From assembly GCA_018817515.1 (NCBI GenBank), contig JAHIUD010000030.1, forward strand, positions 1 to 64,000: a DNA stretch of 64,000 nt, given 5' to 3'. The translations under genes and the position numbers were made by a program. This DNA is from Pseudomonadota bacterium. Lineage in GTDB: Bacteria > Desulfobacterota > Desulfovibrionia > Desulfovibrionales > Desulfovibrionaceae. Every line of letters begins with the position of its first letter. Position 1 is the stretch's first letter. Below the pieces are notes generated by a model that saw only the letters and a program-made list of their open reading frames with translations, did not search any database and was not told the DNA's origin. This document shows, piece after piece, positions 1 through 9,230 of this stretch.

Positions 1-267
1 ATGGCCACCATCGGCCAGGTGGGCAACATCCACCACGAAAAGATCACCCTGGGCAAGGCTGGCCGCAATCGCTGGAAGGGCCGTCGGCCTGAGGTGCGCG
101 GCGTGGCCATGAACCCGGTCGACCATCCTCTGGGCGGCGGCGAGGGCAGAAGCTCCGGCGGTCGGCATCCGTGTTCCCCGTGGGGCATGCCGAGCAAGGG
201 TTACAAGACCCGCAAGCCGAAGAAGTCGTCCTCCAAGCTTATCGTCAAGCGCCGCGGGCAGAAGTAG
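1..267 (+). CDS. rplB: 50S ribosomal protein L2, 3' part (cut by window start)
   Basis: C-terminal 88 residues of ribosomal protein L2, a core 23S rRNA-binding protein near the peptidyl transferase centre. The window begins inside the gene, so the ATG at base 1 is an internal Met. The signature [13 protein letters not shown] is present; the first His, which corresponds to E. coli His229, is kept, while the second His of the E. coli DHPHGGG motif is Leu here. The basic tail ends [10 protein letters not shown]. rpsS follows after 9 bases, the usual S10-operon order. Confidence 0.97.
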   Translation: MATIGQVGNIHHEKITLGKAGRNRWKGRRPEVRGVAMNPVDHPLGGGEGRSSGGRHPCSPWGMPSKGYKTRKPKKSSSKLIVKRRGQK

Positions 268-276
268 GAGTAGAAC

Positions 277-555
277 ATGGCCAGATCAGTCAAAAAAGGT
301 CCCTTTGTGGACGGCCATCTGCAGAAGAAGGCCGATATCGCAAGCGAAAACAAGGACCGCCGCGTCATCAAGACCTGGTCGCGCAGGTCCACCATCCTTC
401 CCGAGATGGTCGGGCTCACGTTCGCGGTCCACAACGGACGCAAGTTCATTCCCGTGTTCGTGACGGAGAATATGGTCGGGCACAAGCTGGGTGAATTTTC
501 GCCCACCCGCACCTTCTTCGGACACGCTGCGGACAAGAAATCCAAGGGCAAGTAG
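277..555 (+). CDS. rpsS: 30S ribosomal protein S19
   Basis: S19, 92 residues, binds 16S rRNA in the 30S head next to S13. It starts with the family-typical [12 protein letters not shown] and contains the conserved block [20 protein letters not shown] around residues 50-70. ATG start, with a GGAGTAG-like Shine-Dalgarno in the gap after rplB. It lies between rplB and rplV as in the standard S10 operon, and translation is probably coupled to its neighbours. Confidence 0.98.
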   Translation: MARSVKKGPFVDGHLQKKADIASENKDRRVIKTWSRRSTILPEMVGLTFAVHNGRKFIPVFVTENMVGHKLGEFSPTRTFFGHAADKKSKGK

Positions 556-566
556 GGAGCGCAAGC

Positions 567-899
567 ATGGAAGCCAAAGCTATCGCCAAGTACCTGCGCA
601 TTTCAGCGCGCAAGGTGCGGATTGTGGCGGAGAACATTAAGGGCAAGCCGGTTGAGGATGCGCTCAACATCCTGAAGTTCACGCCCAAGAAATCGGCTCA
701 GCTGATCAGTAAGGTGCTGTACTCGGCCATCGCCAACGCCGGACAGATGCCCGGCTGCGACGTGGACGCTCTCGTTGTGGGGAATGTGATGGTGAACGAA
801 GGTCCGACCCAGAAGCGCATCATGCCTCGCGCCATGGGCCGTGCCTACCGCATCCTCAAGCGCACCAGCCACATAACCGTCATCGTGAAGGAAAAGTAG
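567..899 (+). CDS. rplV: 50S ribosomal protein L22
   Basis: L22, 110 residues, an assembly protein whose beta-hairpin lines the peptide exit tunnel. Diagnostic pieces are [16 protein letters not shown] near the N-terminus and the tunnel-loop region [15 protein letters not shown] around residues 82-96. Normal length for the family. Starts 11 bases after rpsS with a GGGAGCG Shine-Dalgarno; rpsC follows. Confidence 0.98.
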   Translation: MEAKAIAKYLRISARKVRIVAENIKGKPVEDALNILKFTPKKSAQLISKVLYSAIANAGQMPGCDVDALVVGNVMVNEGPTQKRIMPRAMGRAYRILKRTSHITVIVKEK

Positions 900-907
900 G
901 GGGCGCC

Positions 908-1546
908 ATGGGTCAGAAAGTACATCCGATCGGGTTCCGCCTGGGGTATACCAAGAACTGGCTTTCCCGCTGGTTCAGCAAGAAGGACTATCCGGCCTTC
1001 GTTCTCCAGGACGACCAGCTCCGTAAATACGTCAAGAAGAAGCTCTACCACGCCGGTCTCGCCAAGATCGAGATCGAACGTGCCGGCGGCAAGGTGCGCC
1101 TCGTGCTGCACACTGCCCGTCCGGGCATCGTCATCGGCCGCAAGGGCGCTGAGATCGAGAAGCTGCGCGACGACCTCAAGAAGGAATTCGGCCAGGACAT
1201 CACCATCGAGGTGACCGAGATCCGCCGTCCTGAGGTTGAGGCCCAGCTTGTGGCCGAAAGCATCGCCACACAGTTGGAGCGCCGCGTGGCCTTCCGCCGC
1301 GCCATGAAACGCACCGTGGCCCTGTCCCGCAAGTTCGGGGCCGAGGGCATCAAGGTCGCCTGCGCAGGCCGCCTGGCCGGTGCTGAGATCGCCCGCTCCG
1401 AATGGTACCGTGACGGCCGCGTGCCCCTGCACACCCTGCGCGCCGACATCGACTACGGTTACGCCACCGCCAAGACCACCTATGGCATCATCGGCGTCCG
1501 TGTCTGGATCTTCAAGGGTGAGATTCTTGACAAGGTAGGAAAGTAA
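908..1546 (+). CDS. rpsC: 30S ribosomal protein S3
   Basis: S3, 212 residues, sits at the mRNA entry channel of the 30S subunit. N-terminal [13 protein letters not shown] is diagnostic. A type II KH domain carries the GxxG-type loop [11 protein letters not shown] (around residues 75-85), and the C-terminal domain has the [10 protein letters not shown] motif near residue 155. Shorter than the 233-residue E. coli protein, with no extended tail. Only one base separates its stop codon from the start of rplP, indicating translational coupling. Confidence 0.98.
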   Translation: MGQKVHPIGFRLGYTKNWLSRWFSKKDYPAFVLQDDQLRKYVKKKLYHAGLAKIEIERAGGKVRLVLHTARPGIVIGRKGAEIEKLRDDLKKEFGQDITIEVTEIRRPEVEAQLVAESIATQLERRVAFRRAMKRTVALSRKFGAEGIKVACAGRLAGAEIARSEWYRDGRVPLHTLRADIDYGYATAKTTYGIIGVRVWIFKGEILDKVGK

Positions 1547-1547
1547 C

Positions 1548-1963
<416 letters not shown>

Positions 1964-1964
<1 letters not shown>

Positions 1965-2158
1965 TGGACGCCAAGGAACTGCGGGCCCTGGACGCGGCCG
2001 AACTCAGCAACAAGCTGGTCGACCTGCGCAAGGAGCTCTTCAACCTTCGTTTCCAGCATGCCACTGCGCAACTGGAGAACACTCAGCGCATCCCCGCTGT
2101 CAAGAAAGTCATCGCGCGCATTCTGACCATTCAGACTCAGCGCGCAATGGGAGCATAG
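1964..2158 (+). CDS. rpmC: 50S ribosomal protein L29
   Basis: L29, 64 residues, a two-helix coiled protein at the exit-tunnel rim where trigger factor and SRP dock. The pattern [19 protein letters not shown] is typical of the family. Its ATG shares a base with the L16 stop codon, so it is presumably translated by coupling. rpsQ follows after 3 bases. Confidence 0.97.
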
Positions 2159-2161
2159 GCC

Positions 2162-2428
2162 ATGTCCGAGACGACTCACGAAAGCAACAGGCGGACTCTC
2201 ACCGGCGTCGTGGTGAGCGACAAGTGCGACAAGACCATTGTGGTCAGCGTCGCCACGCTCATCAAACATCCGCTGTTCAAGAAATACATTCGCCGCCGCA
2301 AGAAGTTTATGGCCCATGATCCCAACAACGACTGCGGGATCGGGGACACGGTAACCATCGTTGAGCACCGCCCCCTGAGTGCTCGCAAGCGCTGGCACCT
2401 GTCCAAAATCGTTGAGAAAGCGGTGTAG
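2162..2428 (+). CDS. rpsQ: 30S ribosomal protein S17
   Basis: S17, 88 residues, an OB-fold primary 16S rRNA binder. Conserved segments are the [16 protein letters not shown] strand near the N-terminus, [14 protein letters not shown] in the middle, and [19 protein letters not shown] toward the C-terminus. Three-base gap after rpmC; last gene of the S10 block before rplN opens the spc block. Confidence 0.98.
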   Translation: MSETTHESNRRTLTGVVVSDKCDKTIVVSVATLIKHPLFKKYIRRRKKFMAHDPNNDCGIGDTVTIVEHRPLSARKRWHLSKIVEKAV

Positions 2429-2436
2429 GTGCAGCC

Positions 2437-2805
2437 ATGATCCAGAGCGAAACCAATCTCGACGTCGCCGACAACTCCGGCGCCAAGCTGTTGTGCTGCA
2501 TCAAGGTGCTCGGCGGCTCCAAGCGCCGCTATGCCTCGGTGGGCGACATCATCGTCGTGTCTGTCAAGGAAGCCATGCCCCATTCCAAAGTGAAGAAGGG
2601 CGCTGTGATGAAGGCCGTTGTTGTCCGCACCAAGAAAGAAGTTGGCCGTCCTGACGGTTCCTTCATCCGGTTCGACACCAACTCCGCCGTTCTGCTGAAC
2701 AACGCAAACGAGCCGCTGGGAACCCGCATCTTCGGACCCGTTGCCCGCGAGCTGCGTCTGAAGAACTTCATGAAGATCGTCTCCCTGGCCCCGGAAGTCC
2801 TCTAG
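2437..2805 (+). CDS. rplN: 50S ribosomal protein L14
   Basis: L14, 122 residues, forms intersubunit bridge B8 with 16S helix 14 and is the docking site for RsfS. Begins [17 protein letters not shown] and contains the signature block around residues 60-90 with VRTKKE and GSFIRFD. No clear promoter is visible in the 8-base gap to rpsQ, so the S10 and spc groups look co-transcribed here. Confidence 0.98.
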   Translation: MIQSETNLDVADNSGAKLLCCIKVLGGSKRRYASVGDIIVVSVKEAMPHSKVKKGAVMKAVVVRTKKEVGRPDGSFIRFDTNSAVLLNNANEPLGTRIFGPVARELRLKNFMKIVSLAPEVL

Positions 2806-2837
2806 GACGACCGTAACAGGGACGTAAGGACAAAGTC

Positions 2838-3158
2838 ATGAACTGCAAGATTCGTAAAGACGACAAGGTTATGATCCTTGCCGGCAAAGACAAGGGTAAG
2901 ATCGGCAAGGTGATCAAGATCCTTCGTAAGAAGGACCGTGTTCTTGTCGAGGGCGCCAACAAGGTCAGCCGCCACACCAAGGCTAACCCGTACGCCAATC
3001 AGCCCGGCGGCATCGTGGAAAAGGAAGCCCCCGTACATGTCTCCAACGTCGCCGTGGTGTGCAATGCATGCACCAAGGCCACGCGCGTCGGCTACCGGGT
3101 GAATGAAGACGGCAAGAAAGTTCGCTTCTGCAAGAAGTGTAACGAAACCATCCAGTAG
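2838..3158 (+). CDS. rplX: 50S ribosomal protein L24 with C-terminal zinc ribbon
   Basis: L24, 106 residues, an early 23S assembly initiator with an N-terminal KOW motif ([16 protein letters not shown], residues 10-25). The C-terminal part has two CxxC pairs, VCNACTK and FCKKCNE, spaced about 23 residues apart, as in the zinc-binding (C+) form of L24; E. coli L24 lacks these cysteines. Preceded by a 32-base gap, larger than its neighbours have. Confidence 0.97.
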   Translation: MNCKIRKDDKVMILAGKDKGKIGKVIKILRKKDRVLVEGANKVSRHTKANPYANQPGGIVEKEAPVHVSNVAVVCNACTKATRVGYRVNEDGKKVRFCKKCNETIQ

Positions 3159-3166
3159 GTTGCGCC

Positions 3167-3706
3167 ATGAGACGCCTTGAAACAGTTTACAATGAGAAGA
3201 TCGCAGGCGAACTCAAGAAAGAGTTCGGCTACAAGAGCAGCATGGAGATCCCTCGCATGGAGAAGATCTCCCTGAACATTGGCCTGGGCGAAGCCAGCCA
3301 GAACCCCAAGCTCATTGACGCAGCCGTCATTGAGCTGACAAAGCTCGCTGGTCAGAAAGCCGTTGTCACCCGCGCAAAGAAGTCCATCGCGGCCTTCAAA
3401 CTGCGCGAGGGACAGCCCGTAGGTTGCCGTGTGACCCTGCGCGGAGAGCGCATGTGGGACTTCTACGACAAGCTCGTGAGCTTCGCTCTGCCCCGTGTGC
3501 GCGACTTCCGCGGCGTCCCTGACCGTGGCTTTGATGGCCGTGGCAATTTCACCATGGGCATCAAGGAACACACGATCTTCTTTGAACTGGAGATCGACAA
3601 AGTTGAATTGGTCAAGGGCATGAACGTCACCATCTCCACCACCGCGAAGACGGACAAGGAAGGCAAGCTGCTGCTCGACCTCCTTGGCATGCCTTTTAAA
3701 AAATAG
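3167..3706 (+). CDS. rplE: 50S ribosomal protein L5
   Basis: L5, 179 residues, carries 5S rRNA into the central protuberance and contacts P-site tRNA. Recognised by [16 protein letters not shown], the [15 protein letters not shown] block around residues 77-91, and the [19 protein letters not shown] segment near residue 115. Length equals the family norm. An AGGAGGAAA Shine-Dalgarno for the next gene, rpsN, begins at its stop codon. Confidence 0.98.
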   Translation: MRRLETVYNEKIAGELKKEFGYKSSMEIPRMEKISLNIGLGEASQNPKLIDAAVIELTKLAGQKAVVTRAKKSIAAFKLREGQPVGCRVTLRGERMWDFYDKLVSFALPRVRDFRGVPDRGFDGRGNFTMGIKEHTIFFELEIDKVELVKGMNVTISTTAKTDKEGKLLLDLLGMPFKK

Positions 3707-3718
3707 GAGGAAACCGGT

Positions 3719-3904
3719 TTGGCCAGGACAAGTCTCAGGGTGAAAGCCCAACGCAAGCCGAAGTTCAAGGTCCGGGCTTACAATCGCTGCCCCATTTGTG
3801 GACGCTCCAGGGCATACTTGCGCAAGTTCGGCTGCTGCCGCATTTGCTTCCGCAACAAGTCCCTGGCCGGTGAACTCCCCGGCGTGCGTAAATCCAGCTG
3901 GTAA
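3719..3904 (+). CDS. rpsN: 30S ribosomal protein S14, zinc-binding type (TTG start)
   Basis: S14 type Z, 61 residues, located in the 30S head. Two CxxC pairs, CPIC near residue 24 and CRIC near residue 40, form the zinc ribbon of the short C+ form; E. coli has a 101-residue zinc-free form. It starts at TTG, chosen because AGGAGGAAA sits 8 bases upstream and the protein then begins [15 protein letters not shown], which fits the family. Followed by rpsH after 19 bases. Confidence 0.96.
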   Translation: MARTSLRVKAQRKPKFKVRAYNRCPICGRSRAYLRKFGCCRICFRNKSLAGELPGVRKSSW

Positions 3905-3923
3905 GTCCCAAGGAGATCTGATT

Positions 3924-4307
3924 ATGTCTGTTTCTGATCCCATTGCCGACATGCTCGCCCGCATCCGCAACGCGCACAGCGCCTTCCACTCTAATGTGGA
4001 GATGCCCGCGTCCAAGATGAAGGCGTCCATTGCCGAAATCCTCAAGGCTGAGGGTTACATTTCCGACTGCGCCAGTGCTGAGGGCAAGCTGAAGCTGACC
4101 CTTAAGTACGCCGCTGGCAAGTCCGCAATCCGCGGGCTCAAGAAGGTCAGCACCCCCGGGCGTCGCGTTTACGTGGGCGTGGATGACATCCCCAAGGTCC
4201 AGAATGGACTGGGGATTTGCATCCTCTCCACCTCGCGCGGCCTGCTCGCTGGTGCCCAGGCCACCGCCGATAAGATCGGCGGCGAACTCCTTTGTGAAAT
4301 CTGGTAG
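3924..4307 (+). CDS. rpsH: 30S ribosomal protein S8
   Basis: S8, 127 residues, a primary binder of the 16S central domain; in E. coli it is also the translational repressor of the spc operon. Starts MSVSDPIADMLARIRNA with an AAGGAG Shine-Dalgarno 8 bases upstream; the open frame extends further 5' but only into the rpsN region. The C-terminal block GLGICILSTSRGLLAG with the usual catalytically unimportant but conserved STSRG is present at about residues 95-110. Confidence 0.98.
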   Translation: MSVSDPIADMLARIRNAHSAFHSNVEMPASKMKASIAEILKAEGYISDCASAEGKLKLTLKYAAGKSAIRGLKKVSTPGRRVYVGVDDIPKVQNGLGICILSTSRGLLAGAQATADKIGGELLCEIW

Positions 4308-4318
4308 AAGAGGTAAAC

Positions 4319-4858
4319 ATGTCTCGTATCGGGAAAAAACCTGTTCCCATCCCTGCCGGGGTGGAGGTGAAAGTCGGCGCTGACGCCGTGCAGATCAAGG
4401 GCCCCAAGGGTTCCTTGTCCACCCCCGTGCATCCTTCCGTCACGTACGCGTTGGAAGGAAATGAAATGTTGGTGTCCCGGGTCGATGAGTCCCGTGTAGC
4501 CTGCGCTCAGCACGGTCTTCGTCGCACCCTTCTGGCCAACTGCGTCGAGGGTGTGACTGTGGGCTTCAAGAAGACTCTTGAGGTCATCGGCGTTGGCTAC
4601 AAGGTGGCAGTGCAGGGCAAGAGCGTCGTGCTCACCGTCGGCTTCTCTCACCCGGTGGAGTATCCTCTGCCGCAGGGTGTTGATGCTGTGGTTGAGGGCA
4701 ACAAACTGCATCTCACCGGCATCGACAAACAGCTTTTGGGTGAAGTGGCCGCGCAGATCCGACGTGTGCGTCCGCCCGAGCCGTATAAGGGCAAGGGCAT
4801 CAAGTACATCGAAGAACACATCAGGCGTAAGGCCGGCAAGTCCGGTTCTAAAAAATAG
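4319..4858 (+). CDS. rplF: 50S ribosomal protein L6
   Basis: L6, 179 residues, two tandem alpha/beta domains near the GTPase-associated region and the sarcin-ricin loop. Begins MSRIGKKPVPIPAGVEV and carries the C-terminal signature RRVRPPEPYKGKGIKY around residues 149-164. Normal length. RBS AAGAGGTAA precedes the ATG. Confidence 0.98.
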   Translation: MSRIGKKPVPIPAGVEVKVGADAVQIKGPKGSLSTPVHPSVTYALEGNEMLVSRVDESRVACAQHGLRRTLLANCVEGVTVGFKKTLEVIGVGYKVAVQGKSVVLTVGFSHPVEYPLPQGVDAVVEGNKLHLTGIDKQLLGEVAAQIRRVRPPEPYKGKGIKYIEEHIRRKAGKSGSKK

Positions 4859-4870
4859 CGGAGTGCGGCT

Positions 4871-5230
4871 ATGAAGATGACCAAAGAACAGGCGCGGCAT
4901 CGCAGGAAGCTGCGCATCCGCAAGAAGGTGAACGGAACCGAGAACAAGCCCCGGCTTGTGGTTTTTCGCTCCAACATGCACATCTACGCCCAGCTCGTGG
5001 ACGACGAGACCGGTTGCACCCTTGTCAGCTCTTCCACGCTGACCATGACCCGCGGCGGCGACGCCATTCGGGCCAACCTCGAGGGCGCTGCCAGTGTGGG
5101 CAAGGACATAGCGGAGAAGGCCAAGGCCAAGGACATCTTGACCGTAGTCTTTGATCGCAACGGGTACCTTTACCACGGCCGAATCAAGGCCCTTGCCGAC
5201 GGCGCCCGCGAGGGCGGCCTCAAATTCTAG
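4871..5230 (+). CDS. rplR: 50S ribosomal protein L18
   Basis: L18, 119 residues, binds 5S rRNA with L5. Basic N-terminus with [12 protein letters not shown], then the conserved [19 protein letters not shown] and a C-terminal [24 protein letters not shown]. Length and order (rplF-rplR-rpsE) match the canonical spc operon. Confidence 0.98.
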   Translation: MKMTKEQARHRRKLRIRKKVNGTENKPRLVVFRSNMHIYAQLVDDETGCTLVSSSTLTMTRGGDAIRANLEGAASVGKDIAEKAKAKDILTVVFDRNGYLYHGRIKALADGAREGGLKF

Positions 5231-5244
5231 GGGTGGGTCTAAAA

Positions 5245-5736
5245 ATGGAACAGAATGATTCCGGCTTCATCGAGAAGATTGTGTATCTCAACCGCGTGGC
5301 CAAGGTCGTCAAGGGCGGCCGCCGGTTCAGCTTCAGCTGCCTGGTCGTCGTCGGCGACGGACAGGGCAAGGTCGGCTTCGGCCTGGGCAAGGCCAACGAA
5401 GTGCCTGAGGCCATTCGCAAGGCCACGGATCGCGCCCGCAAGGACATGATCACCGTGCCCGTGCTGGACGGCACCCTGCCTTACGAGGTCCTGGGACGCT
5501 TCGGCGCCGGCCGCGTCATGCTCAAGCCCGCCAGCCGCGGCACCGGCATCATCGCCGGCGGCCCGGTGCGTGCGGTCATGGAGGCCGTGGGCGTCCACGA
5601 CATCCTGACCAAGGCCATCGGCACCTGCAATCCGCACAACGTCCTGCGTGCCACCATGTGCGGTCTGGCTTCTCTGCGCAGCGCCGAGAGCGTCTCTGAG
5701 GTGCTCGGCAAGACGGTCTCCACCCCCAGGAAGTAG
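5245..5736 (+). CDS. rpsE: 30S ribosomal protein S5
   Basis: S5, 163 residues, at the mRNA entry channel; mutations here affect fidelity and spectinomycin response in E. coli. The N-terminal double-stranded-RNA-binding-like domain has [30 protein letters not shown] and the C-terminal domain has [14 protein letters not shown] chose the ATG at 5245, with GGTGGG upstream, over the in-frame GTG at 5233, because [11 protein letters not shown] is the usual S5 start length. Confidence 0.96.
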   Translation: MEQNDSGFIEKIVYLNRVAKVVKGGRRFSFSCLVVVGDGQGKVGFGLGKANEVPEAIRKATDRARKDMITVPVLDGTLPYEVLGRFGAGRVMLKPASRGTGIIAGGPVRAVMEAVGVHDILTKAIGTCNPHNVLRATMCGLASLRSAESVSEVLGKTVSTPRK

Positions 5737-5769
5737 ACCCCAACCAGGGTCAGATAAGCGAGGTCCACC

Positions 5770-5943
5770 GTGTTTAAGATCAAACTCGTCCGTAGCCGCA
5801 TCGGTTGCACGCCCAAACAGCGCCAGACTCTGGACGCACTGGGCCTGAAGCACATCCGGCAGGAAAAGTCCTTTGAGGAAGCCCCCGCCATCGCGGGCAT
5901 GATCGCGAAAGTGAATCACCTGATTGAGGTTACCAAGTCATGA
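5770..5943 (+). CDS. rpmD: 50S ribosomal protein L30 (GTG start)
   Basis: L30, 57 residues, a small peripheral 50S protein. Translation from the GTG gives [20 protein letters not shown] followed by the L30 pattern LDALGLKHI and a C-terminal helix ending in VTKS. The GTG is preceded by GCGAGG. The stop codon overlaps the rplO start by four bases (ATGA), which implies coupled translation. Its size and place between rpsE and rplO make the call secure. Confidence 0.94.
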   Translation: MFKIKLVRSRIGCTPKQRQTLDALGLKHIRQEKSFEEAPAIAGMIAKVNHLIEVTKS

Positions 5944-6386
5944 GACTGCACGAACTGTATCCCTTCCCGGAAGAGTACGCCCAGCGCAAGCGCGTTGGCC
6001 GTGGCCCCGGTTCCGGCACTGGCTGCACCTCCGGTCGCGGCAACAAGGGCCAGAACTCCCGCTCCGGCGGTGGTCGTCCGGCTTGGTTTGAAGGCGGTCA
6101 GATGCCTTTGGCCCGCCGTCTGCCCAAGCGCGGCTTCAAGAACCCGCACCGCGTGGTCTACGAGGCCATCAACCTTGATCAGCTGCTGGCGGCCTTCCCC
6201 GGCGTCGAAGAGATCACCATGGAAGCGGTCTACGCCCGTGGCCTGTGCAAGGGCGGCATGCCGCTCAAGGTGCTCTCCCGTGGCGATGTCACCGTCAAGG
6301 TGACCATCGAGGCCCACCGCTTCAGCGCAGCTGCGGCGGAGAAGATCACCAAGGCTGGCGGAACCGTCAAAGCTCTGGAAGGATAG
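5940..6386 (+). CDS. rplO: 50S ribosomal protein L15
   Basis: L15, 148 residues, a late 50S assembly protein with a long extended N-terminus that penetrates the rRNA. Glycine/arginine-rich region KRVGRGPGSGTGCTSGRGNKGQ at residues 20-40 and the FEGGQMPLARRLPKRGF block are diagnostic. ATG overlaps the rpmD stop by four bases; secY begins 5 bases after its stop. Confidence 0.98.
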   Translation: MRLHELYPFPEEYAQRKRVGRGPGSGTGCTSGRGNKGQNSRSGGGRPAWFEGGQMPLARRLPKRGFKNPHRVVYEAINLDQLLAAFPGVEEITMEAVYARGLCKGGMPLKVLSRGDVTVKVTIEAHRFSAAAAEKITKAGGTVKALEG

Positions 6387-6391
6387 TATCT

Positions 6392-7705
6392 GTGGCACTC
6401 TCCGGTGTTGAAAATCTCGCCCGACTGCCTGAGCTGAAGAAGAAGCTCATCTGGACCTTCGTTCTTCTGGCCGTTTACCGCCTCGGGATCCATATCCCGG
6501 TGCCGGGCGTGGACAGCCACGCGCTTACGGAGTTCTTCAACAGCGCTTCGAACACCCTGTTCGGCCTGTTCGACATGTTCTCCGGCGGCGGCCTGAAGAA
6601 GCTGTCCATTTTCGCACTGGGCATCATGCCCTACATCTCGGCCTCCATCATCCTGCAGCTCTTGTCCGTGGTCAGCCCCGAGCTGAAGCGCCTGAGCAAG
6701 GATGAGGGCGCCGAGGGCCGTAAGAAGATCACCCAGTACACCCGGTACGGCACGGTGCTCATCACCTGCATCCAGGGCCTGGGCGTGGCCGTCGGCCTTG
6801 AGAGCATGTCCAGCCCCACGGGCGCGTCCCTCGTGCTCTTCTCGGGCTGGGGCTTCCGCCTGGTGACCATGGTCACCCTGACGGCAGGCACCGTGTTTCT
6901 CATGTGGCTGGGCGAGCAGATGACCGAAAAGGGCATCGGCAACGGCATCTCCATGATCATCTTCGCAGGTATCGTGGCCGGGTTGCCCTCGGCTGTGATG
7001 AACACCGTGCGGCTGATGACGGCTGGTGAGCTCTCGCTCATCATCCTGCTGCTCATCGGCGCGCTCATGGCCGCCACCCTGGCCTTCATCGTGTTCGTGG
7101 AGCGTGGCCAGCGCCGCATCCCCATCCACTACGCCAAGCGCATGCTCGGACGTAAGATGGTGGGCGGTCAGACCACGCACCTGCCCTTGCGCATCAACAC
7201 CGCAGGCGTCATCCCCCCGATCTTCGCGTCGAGCATCCTGCTCTTCCCGGCCACGCTGGCGAACTTCTCCAGTGTCGAATGGCTGCAGCAGATGTCGCAG
7301 TACATGAGCCCCTCGTCGGTCTTGTACAACGTGGCCTTCATCGGGCTGATCCTGTTCTTCTCCTACTTCTACACAGCCATTCTCTTTGACCCCAAGGGGA
7401 TCAGCGAGAACATCCAGAAGCAGGGCGGCTTCATTCCTGGAATTCGTCCCGGGGCAAAGACCCGCGAGTTCATCGACCGCGTCCTGTCGCGCATCACCCT
7501 GTGGGGCGCTCTGTACATGTCCCTCATCTGCGTACTGCCCATGATGCTCATCAGCCAGTTCAACATTCCCTTCTACTTTGGCGGCACAAGCCTGCTCATC
7601 GTGGTGGGCGTGGCCATGGACTTCATGGGCAAGATCGAGTCCTATCTGATTTCGCGTCAGTACGAAGGTCTCATGGGCAACAAAGCCCGCGTCAAGGGCA
7701 GGTAA
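6392..7705 (+). CDS. secY: Protein translocase subunit SecY (GTG start)
   Basis: SecY, 437 residues, the channel-forming subunit of the Sec translocon in the inner membrane. Ten hydrophobic segments are evident; the plug region FDMFSGGGLKKLSIFALGIMPYI lies near residues 50-75, and the cytoplasmic loop RRIPIHYAKR near residue 250 is a known ribosome/SecA contact. GTG start with AAGGA 9 bases upstream; the open frame extends upstream only into rplO. Terminal gene of the classical spc operon, here followed directly by map. Confidence 0.97.
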   Translation: MALSGVENLARLPELKKKLIWTFVLLAVYRLGIHIPVPGVDSHALTEFFNSASNTLFGLFDMFSGGGLKKLSIFALGIMPYISASIILQLLSVVSPELKRLSKDEGAEGRKKITQYTRYGTVLITCIQGLGVAVGLESMSSPTGASLVLFSGWGFRLVTMVTLTAGTVFLMWLGEQMTEKGIGNGISMIIFAGIVAGLPSAVMNTVRLMTAGELSLIILLLIGALMAATLAFIVFVERGQRRIPIHYAKRMLGRKMVGGQTTHLPLRINTAGVIPPIFASSILLFPATLANFSSVEWLQQMSQYMSPSSVLYNVAFIGLILFFSYFYTAILFDPKGISENIQKQGGFIPGIRPGAKTREFIDRVLSRITLWGALYMSLICVLPMMLISQFNIPFYFGGTSLLIVVGVAMDFMGKIESYLISRQYEGLMGNKARVKGR

Positions 7706-7709
7706 CGGG

Positions 7710-8480
7710 TTGAAGAAAGCCAGAGGGATCTTTCTCAAGAACGAGAAAGAGATCGGTCTCATGCGAGAGGCCGGTCGCATCGTCTCCCTGATATTGGATG
7801 AAATCGGCCAGGCCGTGAAACCCGGCGTGCCGACAATGCTCTTTGAAGACATTGCCCGCAAGATGTGCGATCAGTTCAAGGTACGCCCGGCGTTTCTTGG
7901 CTACCTGGGCTTCCCGTTCGCCATCTGCTGTTCGGTGAATGAAGTCATTGTTCACGGTTTCCCTTCCAAGGAGCATATCCTGAAGGAGGGCGACATCGTG
8001 AGCGTGGACATGGGGGTGGTCGCCGGAGGGTTCCATGGGGACTCGGCGCGCACCTTCGCCGTGGGTAATATCAGTCAGGACGCCAGACGTCTCATGGACG
8101 TGACGAAGGAATCCCTTGATCGGGGCATCGCCCAGGCCCTGAGCGGTAAGAATCTCTACGAGATCAGTGCTGCCGTGCAGGACTGTGTGGAGAAGGCCGG
8201 GTTCGGAGTGGTCAGGCGTTTTGTGGGCCATGGAATTGGGGTGAAACTGCACGAAAAGCCGGAGATTCCGAATTTCGTGCCCAAGGGTTTGTCCGGGGTA
8301 ACGCTCAGGCCCGGGATGGTTTTGGCCATCGAACCCATGGTCACTGAGGGCAGTTATGATGTTGAGGTTCTTGAGGATCGCTGGACGGCGGTGACCAAGG
8401 ACCGCAAGCTGGCAGCCCATTTTGAGCATACTGTGGCGGTGACGGCGGACGGTCCTTTAATTCTGACCCGGAGTGGTTAG
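7710..8480 (+). CDS. map: Methionine aminopeptidase, type I (TTG start)
   Basis: Removes N-terminal Met from nascent proteins; a cytosolic dimetal hydrolase with the pita-bread fold, 256 residues. The five metal ligands are seen as D in VSVDMGV, D in HGDSART, H in VGHGIGVKLHE, E in AIEPMVTEG and E in FEHTVAVT. TTG start, 4 bases after the secY stop, gives KKARGIFLKNEKEIGLMREA, the usual N-terminus. The secY-map-rpmJ order is common in bacteria that lack adk at this place. Confidence 0.96.
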   Translation: MKKARGIFLKNEKEIGLMREAGRIVSLILDEIGQAVKPGVPTMLFEDIARKMCDQFKVRPAFLGYLGFPFAICCSVNEVIVHGFPSKEHILKEGDIVSVDMGVVAGGFHGDSARTFAVGNISQDARRLMDVTKESLDRGIAQALSGKNLYEISAAVQDCVEKAGFGVVRRFVGHGIGVKLHEKPEIPNFVPKGLSGVTLRPGMVLAIEPMVTEGSYDVEVLEDRWTAVTKDRKLAAHFEHTVAVTADGPLILTRSG

Positions 8481-8615
8481 AAAATGCTTGCCTTTCTCTG
8501 ATAAGGCATATATTTTCCTCCGTCTCAAGTTTGTGTGTGAAACGCTTGGCCCAAGGCCAGGCATAATGCTGAAGATTGGCGCTGGTTCTCAGTGCCGAGC
8601 AAAGTGGAGTAGGGC

Positions 8616-8729
8616 ATGAAAGTTCGGCCTTCCGTAAAGAAGATGTGTCCCAAGTGCAAAATCATCCGTCGACGCGGCGTTTTGCGGGTTATCTGCGAAG
8701 ATCCCCGTCACAAGCAGCGTCAGGGTTAA
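8616..8729 (+). CDS. rpmJ: 50S ribosomal protein L36, zinc-binding form
   Basis: L36, 37 residues, the smallest 50S protein, near 23S helix 91/97. Reads [20 protein letters not shown] and keeps the full zinc set C11, C14, C27 and H33 (C+ form). It lies 135 bases after map, so that gap may hold a leader or promoter; a CATAAT sequence around 8562 could serve as a -10 element but lacks a good -35. rpsM follows after 15 bases. Confidence 0.96.
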   Translation: MKVRPSVKKMCPKCKIIRRRGVLRVICEDPRHKQRQG

Positions 8730-8744
8730 GAGAGGGGTACGAGA

Positions 8745-9122
8745 GTGGCTCGCATTGCTGGCGTTGATCTGCCCAGAAACAAGCGGCTGGACATCGCGCT
8801 GACGTACATCTATGGCATCGGCCATACGACGGCGCTTAAGATCCTCGACACTGTCGGGATCGATTGGACAAAGAATACCGATAATCTCTCCAATGAGGAC
8901 GTAAACCTCATTCGCGTGGAGATCGAGGCCAACCACAAGGTCGAAGGTGACCTGCGCCGCGATGTGACGCAGAACATCAAACGGCTTATGGACATTGGCT
9001 GCTACCGTGGCTTGCGCCACCGCAAGGGCCTGCCCGTGCGCGGACAGCGCAGCCACACCAATGCCCGCACCCGCAAGGGTCCGCGCCGCACCGTGATGGG
9101 CAAGAAGAAGCCCACCAAGTAG
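8745..9122 (+). CDS. rpsM: 30S ribosomal protein S13 (GTG start)
   Basis: S13, 125 residues, in the 30S head, forming bridges to L5 and 23S helix 38 and touching the P-site tRNA through its C-terminal tail. [21 protein letters not shown] at the N-terminus and the basic tail [21 protein letters not shown] are diagnostic. GTG start with GAGAGGGG upstream. First gene of the alpha-operon portion. Confidence 0.97.
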   Translation: MARIAGVDLPRNKRLDIALTYIYGIGHTTALKILDTVGIDWTKNTDNLSNEDVNLIRVEIEANHKVEGDLRRDVTQNIKRLMDIGCYRGLRHRKGLPVRGQRSHTNARTRKGPRRTVMGKKKPTK

Positions 9123-9154
9123 TCTCGGCTCAAGGCCTGGGCTACGCTGGATGA

Positions 9155-9174
9155 CGCCATGAGCGATCATGGCG
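9155..9174 (+). promoter_or_regulatory. Hairpin with GCGA tetraloop in the rpsM-rpsK gap
   Basis: In the unusually long 108-base gap between rpsM and rpsK, CGCCATGA (9155-9162) and TCATGGCG (9167-9174) pair perfectly around a GCGA (GNRA) tetraloop. There is no T-run, so it does not look like a terminator. It may be a leader element for autogenous control of rpsK-rpsD-rpoA, or a processing site. Function is inference only. Confidence 0.45.
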
Positions 9175-9230
9175 CGTCCGCATTTCCTGAATGACGTACA
9201 TCATCGCCTGCGGGCGAAGCGAGGACAGAC

